The notes below the pieces were generated by a model. The model was not told where the DNA came from, searched no databases, and worked only from the letters and a program-made list of their open reading frames with translations. A stretch of DNA of 42,416 nucleotides from Microcystis novacekii Mn_MB_F_20050700_S1 (GTDB taxonomy: Bacteria; Cyanobacteriota; Cyanobacteriia; Cyanobacteriales; Microcystaceae), in assembly GCA_007096045.1 (NCBI GenBank), contig SFAU01000114.1, forward strand, positions 1-42,416, given 5' to 3'. This document shows, in pieces, positions 39,705-42,416 of the stretch. A program made the translations under genes and the position numbers. The number at the start of each line of letters is the position of its first letter. Position 1 is the stretch's first letter.

Positions 39705-40184
39705 CTACTCTTCAGCAATTTCGACTTCTTTGGGAGCAACGGGTTCTTCGGCAGTAATTTCTACTTCAATAGCCTTTTTCAGGTTAAGTTTTAGAACTTG
39801 AGAAATTGGCAAACCTTCCACCTCATTGATGAGATATTCTTGAGTTTCTGTTTCACGACGCTTGAGATAGACTGTTTTAAGCAGTGCCTCAATGCCATAA
39901 CCCGTCACAATGTCGCCAATAATGGTAGAGAGGCCTAAGACCCCAAGTCCACCAATTAGTCCCAGGGGACCGCCTAACCCAAAAAGTGCGTAAATCATAG
40001 GATAGGCAGTACCACCAGATGCGGCAACAGCAATAATGAAAATAATGCCGGGGAGTCCAAGAGAAGCAAGTTTTTGAACAACTTCGTCCAGAGAAATTCC
40101 CCAGGAGACAAGTTTTTTGTTGATTTCTGTGGGATTGATTCCGAGAAAATCATTGGGAATGGCTGTTTCAGTAGTTTCCGTCAT
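39705..40184 (-). CDS. Glycine-rich membrane protein, unknown
   Basis: A 159-aa protein from ATG 40184 (MTETTETAIPNDFLGI), chosen because AGGAG lies 8 bases upstream; longer in-frame starts have no such site. An N-terminal soluble part with NPTEINKKLVSWGISLDEVV is followed by a long hydrophobic, glycine-rich region from about 54 to 110 (LPGIIFIIAVAASGGTAYPM, ALFGLGGPLGLIGGLGVLGL, STIIGDIVTGYG). A charged C-terminal part follows (LLKTVYLKRRETETQEYLI and an acidic end). Two or three membrane passes are likely. I do not recognise the family. It lies between mdnA and an NRPS gene, convergent with mdnA. Confidence 0.55.
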   Translation of the reverse strand: MTETTETAIPNDFLGINPTEINKKLVSWGISLDEVVQKLASLGLPGIIFIIAVAASGGTAYPMIYALFGLGGPLGLIGGLGVLGLSTIIGDIVTGYGIEALLKTVYLKRRETETQEYLINEVEGLPISQVLKLNLKKAIEVEITAEEPVAPKEVEIAEE

Positions 40185-40461
40185 TGATGAGACTCCTAAA
40201 ATCACTAAGTTGGATTGGTTGGTGGGGATTTCAGTCATATAAAATCCATGATAAGGCAAAAGAATACAAATCGGCTGTCTAGCAATCAGATGCCTTGCAG
40301 CATTCTACATTAGTCTTCCCATTCACACAACTTGTAGAAAATCGTCAGTTCTTAGATTAAATCCTGTTTAAAAGATAGAGGAGATTGGGGAGAAATAATT
40401 GATAACTGAGTTTTTAAAGTTGAATTGGCAGTTAACCATAGTCCTAAAAACGGGTTTGGTA

Positions 40462-42416
40462 TCAAATCTCAAGGCAAACTTTTAATTCTTCGGCTAAAAT
40501 CTGGACATGGGGTTCTACCATAATCGAGACATGATTTCCTAGGACGAAATGAATCTCAACTGGCTCTGTAGAAAATTCACTCCAGCCTAAGGAGGAATCC
40601 TCGCAATCTCCAGCTATTAAATCTTTATTTGGATCATCAGCTAATTCCTCCCCGGCCCGTATAATCGTAATCTTACCAGGATAAATCTGTTGAGGGAGAT
40701 AATCAATCAGACATAAACAGCTAGTTTTATAGGCTTGGACAATTTTTTCAAGCTGCTTAGTTTCCGCATTGGGAGGAAGCATATTAGCCAGTTTAAAAAA
40801 GTTTAAAGCGTATTTTAATTGTTCCTCCACTGTTAAGACTTGAAGAGTTTCATAGGAAATATCGATGGTTTTATCTAAATAAACTTCGATACCTTTGCTG
40901 ACTTCAGCTAACCACCGCGCATGATCCCAATTAATATAATCAAGCAAAATTTGTTTGTCTTTATAAGTGGGTGCTGAAGAATCAATGATTGCTAGTAATG
41001 CCACTTTTTGACCCTGATTAACCAACTGTTGAGCCATTTCAAAAGCCACATTACCACCGTAGGAATGTCCTCCCAAAAAGTAGGGGCCTTGGGGTTGTAA
41101 ATCCTGCATGGCTTTAATATAAATCTCTGCTATATCTTCAATGCGAGTGATTTCTCCAAACTGTTGATAGAGATCATTTTCAAAACTGTAGAAAGGTTGA
41201 TCTTTTCCTAAATAACGTCCTAAATGGTAAAAATAAAATGGTCGTCCTCCGGCCCCTGGAACACAGAAGAAAGGTGGCTTTGAACCCAGGGTTTGAAGGG
41301 GAACTAAACAAGACTGGTTAGAGGAATCTGCATCGGTTTGGATAATGGTCGCTAACTGTTCAATAGTTGGGTTTTGAAACAGTGTGGTTACGGCAATTTC
41401 CTTGCCTAACTGTTCTTTAATTTGGGTGATTAAATAAGGAGCTAAAAGGGAATGGCCACCGAGGTCAAAAAAGTTATCCTGCACGCTAATTTTGTCAATC
41501 TTTAGCACTTTTGACCAGATTTGCACGAGGTTTAATTCTAACTGATTACGCGCTTCAATAAATCTGTCTGAATCACTGGTATTACTAGGAGCTTTTAACG
41601 CACGACGATCAATTTTTCCGTTAGCTGTTAAAGGCAAAAACTCCAGCATCATAAAGGCACTCGGAACCATGTAACCGGGCAATTTATGGCTAAGAAATTG
41701 ATGCAAATCGCCACTTGTTAGCTTTACTCCTAGCTTAGGCACAATATAGGCAACTAACTGTTTTTCTCCGGGATTGTCTTCACGAACAATCACACAAGAA
41801 GACTGTACCGCCTGATTTTGACTAAGTACAGCCTCAATTTCTCCCAATTCAATGCGGAAGCCGCGAATTTTTACTTGATTGTCAATCCGTCCTACATATT
41901 CAATATTACCATCAGGTAAATAACGCGCTAAATCTCCCGTTTTATATAATTTTGACGGCCTATTGCCCCCCTTATTAAGGGGGGTTGGGGGGATCACTTC
42001 ATCCTTCTCAAAAGGATTAGGAATGAATTTTTCTTGGGTTAATTCGGGACGGTTAAGATAACCTTTGGCTAATCCTGCACCCCCAATATGTAATTCTCCT
42101 ACTACACCAATCGGGACAGGTTGGAGATAGTTATCCAGCAAATAGATTTGGGTATTGGCAATCGCTTTGCCAATGGGAATAGTTGTCGCTGTAGAAGCTA
42201 CGTTTTCCACTAAATACCAAGAAGAAAACGTTGTATTTTCCGTTGGCCCATAGACATGAAGCAACCGTTGTGGCGCACCTTTTTCTAGTACCTCTTCTAC
42301 CCATTTTGGTTCAACTGCTTCACCCCCAAATAGTAAGCAGCGTAAGTTACTAAAAGCTTGGGGAACTAAATTAGCTAACTGATTAAAAAGTGCTGTGGTT
42401 AAAAATAAGACACTAA
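40462..42416 (-). CDS. Nonribosomal peptide synthetase, terminal module (partial)
   Basis: The frame is open through the window edge, so ~650 C-terminal residues are seen. Order: second half of an adenylation domain (SVLFLTTALFNQLA, LLFGGEAVEP, core A5 VYGPTENTTF, LYKTGDLARYLPDG, A10 TANGKIDRRAL), a carrier domain with the phosphopantetheine Ser in NFFDLGGHSLLA, and a thioesterase with nucleophile GGHSYGGNVAFEMA and late His in VLGNHVSIM. The thioesterase marks the chain end and peptide release. Specificity positions visible suggest a hydrophobic residue (see finding). Cyanopeptolin/micropeptin synthetase is a reasonable guess but not provable from this part. Confidence 0.88.
   Translation of the reverse strand, partial: SVLFLTTALFNQLANLVPQAFSNLRCLLFGGEAVEPKWVEEVLEKGAPQRLLHVYGPTENTTFSSWYLVENVASTATTIPIGKAIANTQIYLLDNYLQPVPIGVVGELHIGGAGLAKGYLNRPELTQEKFIPNPFEKDEVIPPTPLNKGGNRPSKLYKTGDLARYLPDGNIEYVGRIDNQVKIRGFRIELGEIEAVLSQNQAVQSSCVIVREDNPGEKQLVAYIVPKLGVKLTSGDLHQFLSHKLPGYMVPSAFMMLEFLPLTANGKIDRRALKAPSNTSDSDRFIEARNQLELNLVQIWSKVLKIDKISVQDNFFDLGGHSLLAPYLITQIKEQLGKEIAVTTLFQNPTIEQLATIIQTDADSSNQSCLVPLQTLGSKPPFFCVPGAGGRPFYFYHLGRYLGKDQPFYSFENDLYQQFGEITRIEDIAEIYIKAMQDLQPQGPYFLGGHSYGGNVAFEMAQQLVNQGQKVALLAIIDSSAPTYKDKQILLDYINWDHARWLAEVSKGIEVYLDKTIDISYETLQVLTVEEQLKYALNFFKLANMLPPNAETKQLEKIVQAYKTSCLCLIDYLPQQIYPGKITIIRAGEELADDPNKDLIAGDCEDSSLGWSEFSTEPVEIHFVLGNHVSIMVEPHVQILAEELKVCLEI
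41966..41984. repeat. Palindromic repeat inserted in NRPS coding region
   Basis: CCCCCCTTATTAAGGGGGG is a perfect palindrome, followed by TTGGGGGGAT. On the coding strand it reads IPPTPLNKGGN between the A-domain residues FEKDEV and RPSKLYKTGD, in frame. It is a common small cyanobacterial repeat placed here in a surface loop. Confidence 0.8.

Noticed and set aside
1-42416. CRISPR arrays, tRNA or rRNA genes
   Set aside because: No regularly spaced direct repeats with unique spacers and no cloverleaf or rRNA sequence were seen; the spaced repeats at 8.3-10.6 kb are too long and irregular.

Overview
The window is cyanobacterial chromosome and most likely comes from Microcystis (probably M. aeruginosa). 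It carries HIP1-type GCGATCGC octamers, an NDH-1 CO2-uptake operon, a cyanobacterial RNase E, and a microvirin-type lectin beside a microviridin cluster. It is also crowded with small repeats, insertion-sequence scraps and toxin-antitoxin pairs, as is typical of that genus. The species call rests on recalled similarity; no search was run.

Layout. 1-3.1 kb: end of an IS200/IS605 element that has cut into a DUF5615 toxin-like gene, its DUF433 partner, a PEP-CTERM protein, an antitoxin/PIN-toxin pair and two small cyanobacterial hypotheticals. 3.2-8.3 kb (minus strand): a Uma2 nuclease-like gene, a three-gene Gld-type ABC exporter and D-glycerate 3-kinase. 8.3-13.6 kb: an accessory zone with an alpha/beta hydrolase, four plus-oriented copies of a ~150-bp repeat, a duplicated DUF29 gene, a repeat junction that truncates two genes, and five toxin-antitoxin-like modules. 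13.6-15.3 kb: zinc importer genes znuC and znuA, with the znuC tail and znuB missing and a Zur-like operator upstream. 15.6-19.1 kb: mfd. 19.2-20.1 kb: a decayed FAD oxidoreductase and a decayed HicB. 20.1-28.5 kb: Uma2, then ccmR-ndhF3-beta carbonic anhydrase-ndhD3-cupA (inducible high-affinity CO2 uptake), then another Uma2. 28.7-34.4 kb: DUF2232 membrane protein, FkbM methyltransferase, then rne (with a long leader) and rnhB. 34.4-34.6 kb: a non-coding IS200/IS605-like remnant. 34.6-42.4 kb: a specialised-metabolite region with an SDR/methyltransferase pair, microvirin, a DUF2283 gene, microviridin ligases mdnB and mdnC, the precursor mdnA, an unknown glycine-rich membrane protein, and the 3' end of a nonribosomal peptide synthetase that runs off the window.

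How the genes work together. CcmR, a LysR regulator, probably controls the NDH-1(3) operon that converts CO2 to bicarbonate; a Tat-signal beta carbonic anhydrase is embedded in that operon. RNase E ends in an arginine-rich peptide of the kind that binds PNPase, and rnhB overlaps its stop codon. MdnC (esters) and MdnB (amide) should cyclise the 52-aa MdnA precursor into a tryptophan-rich tricyclic protease inhibitor. The usual acetyltransferase and transporter genes are not in the window.

The strongest leads are the TWKWPSDWED microviridin core with its own promoter, the repeat-driven gene decay around 9.4-11.3 kb, the truncated zinc operon, the carbonic anhydrase inside the CO2-uptake operon, and a palindromic repeat inserted in frame in the NRPS adenylation domain.
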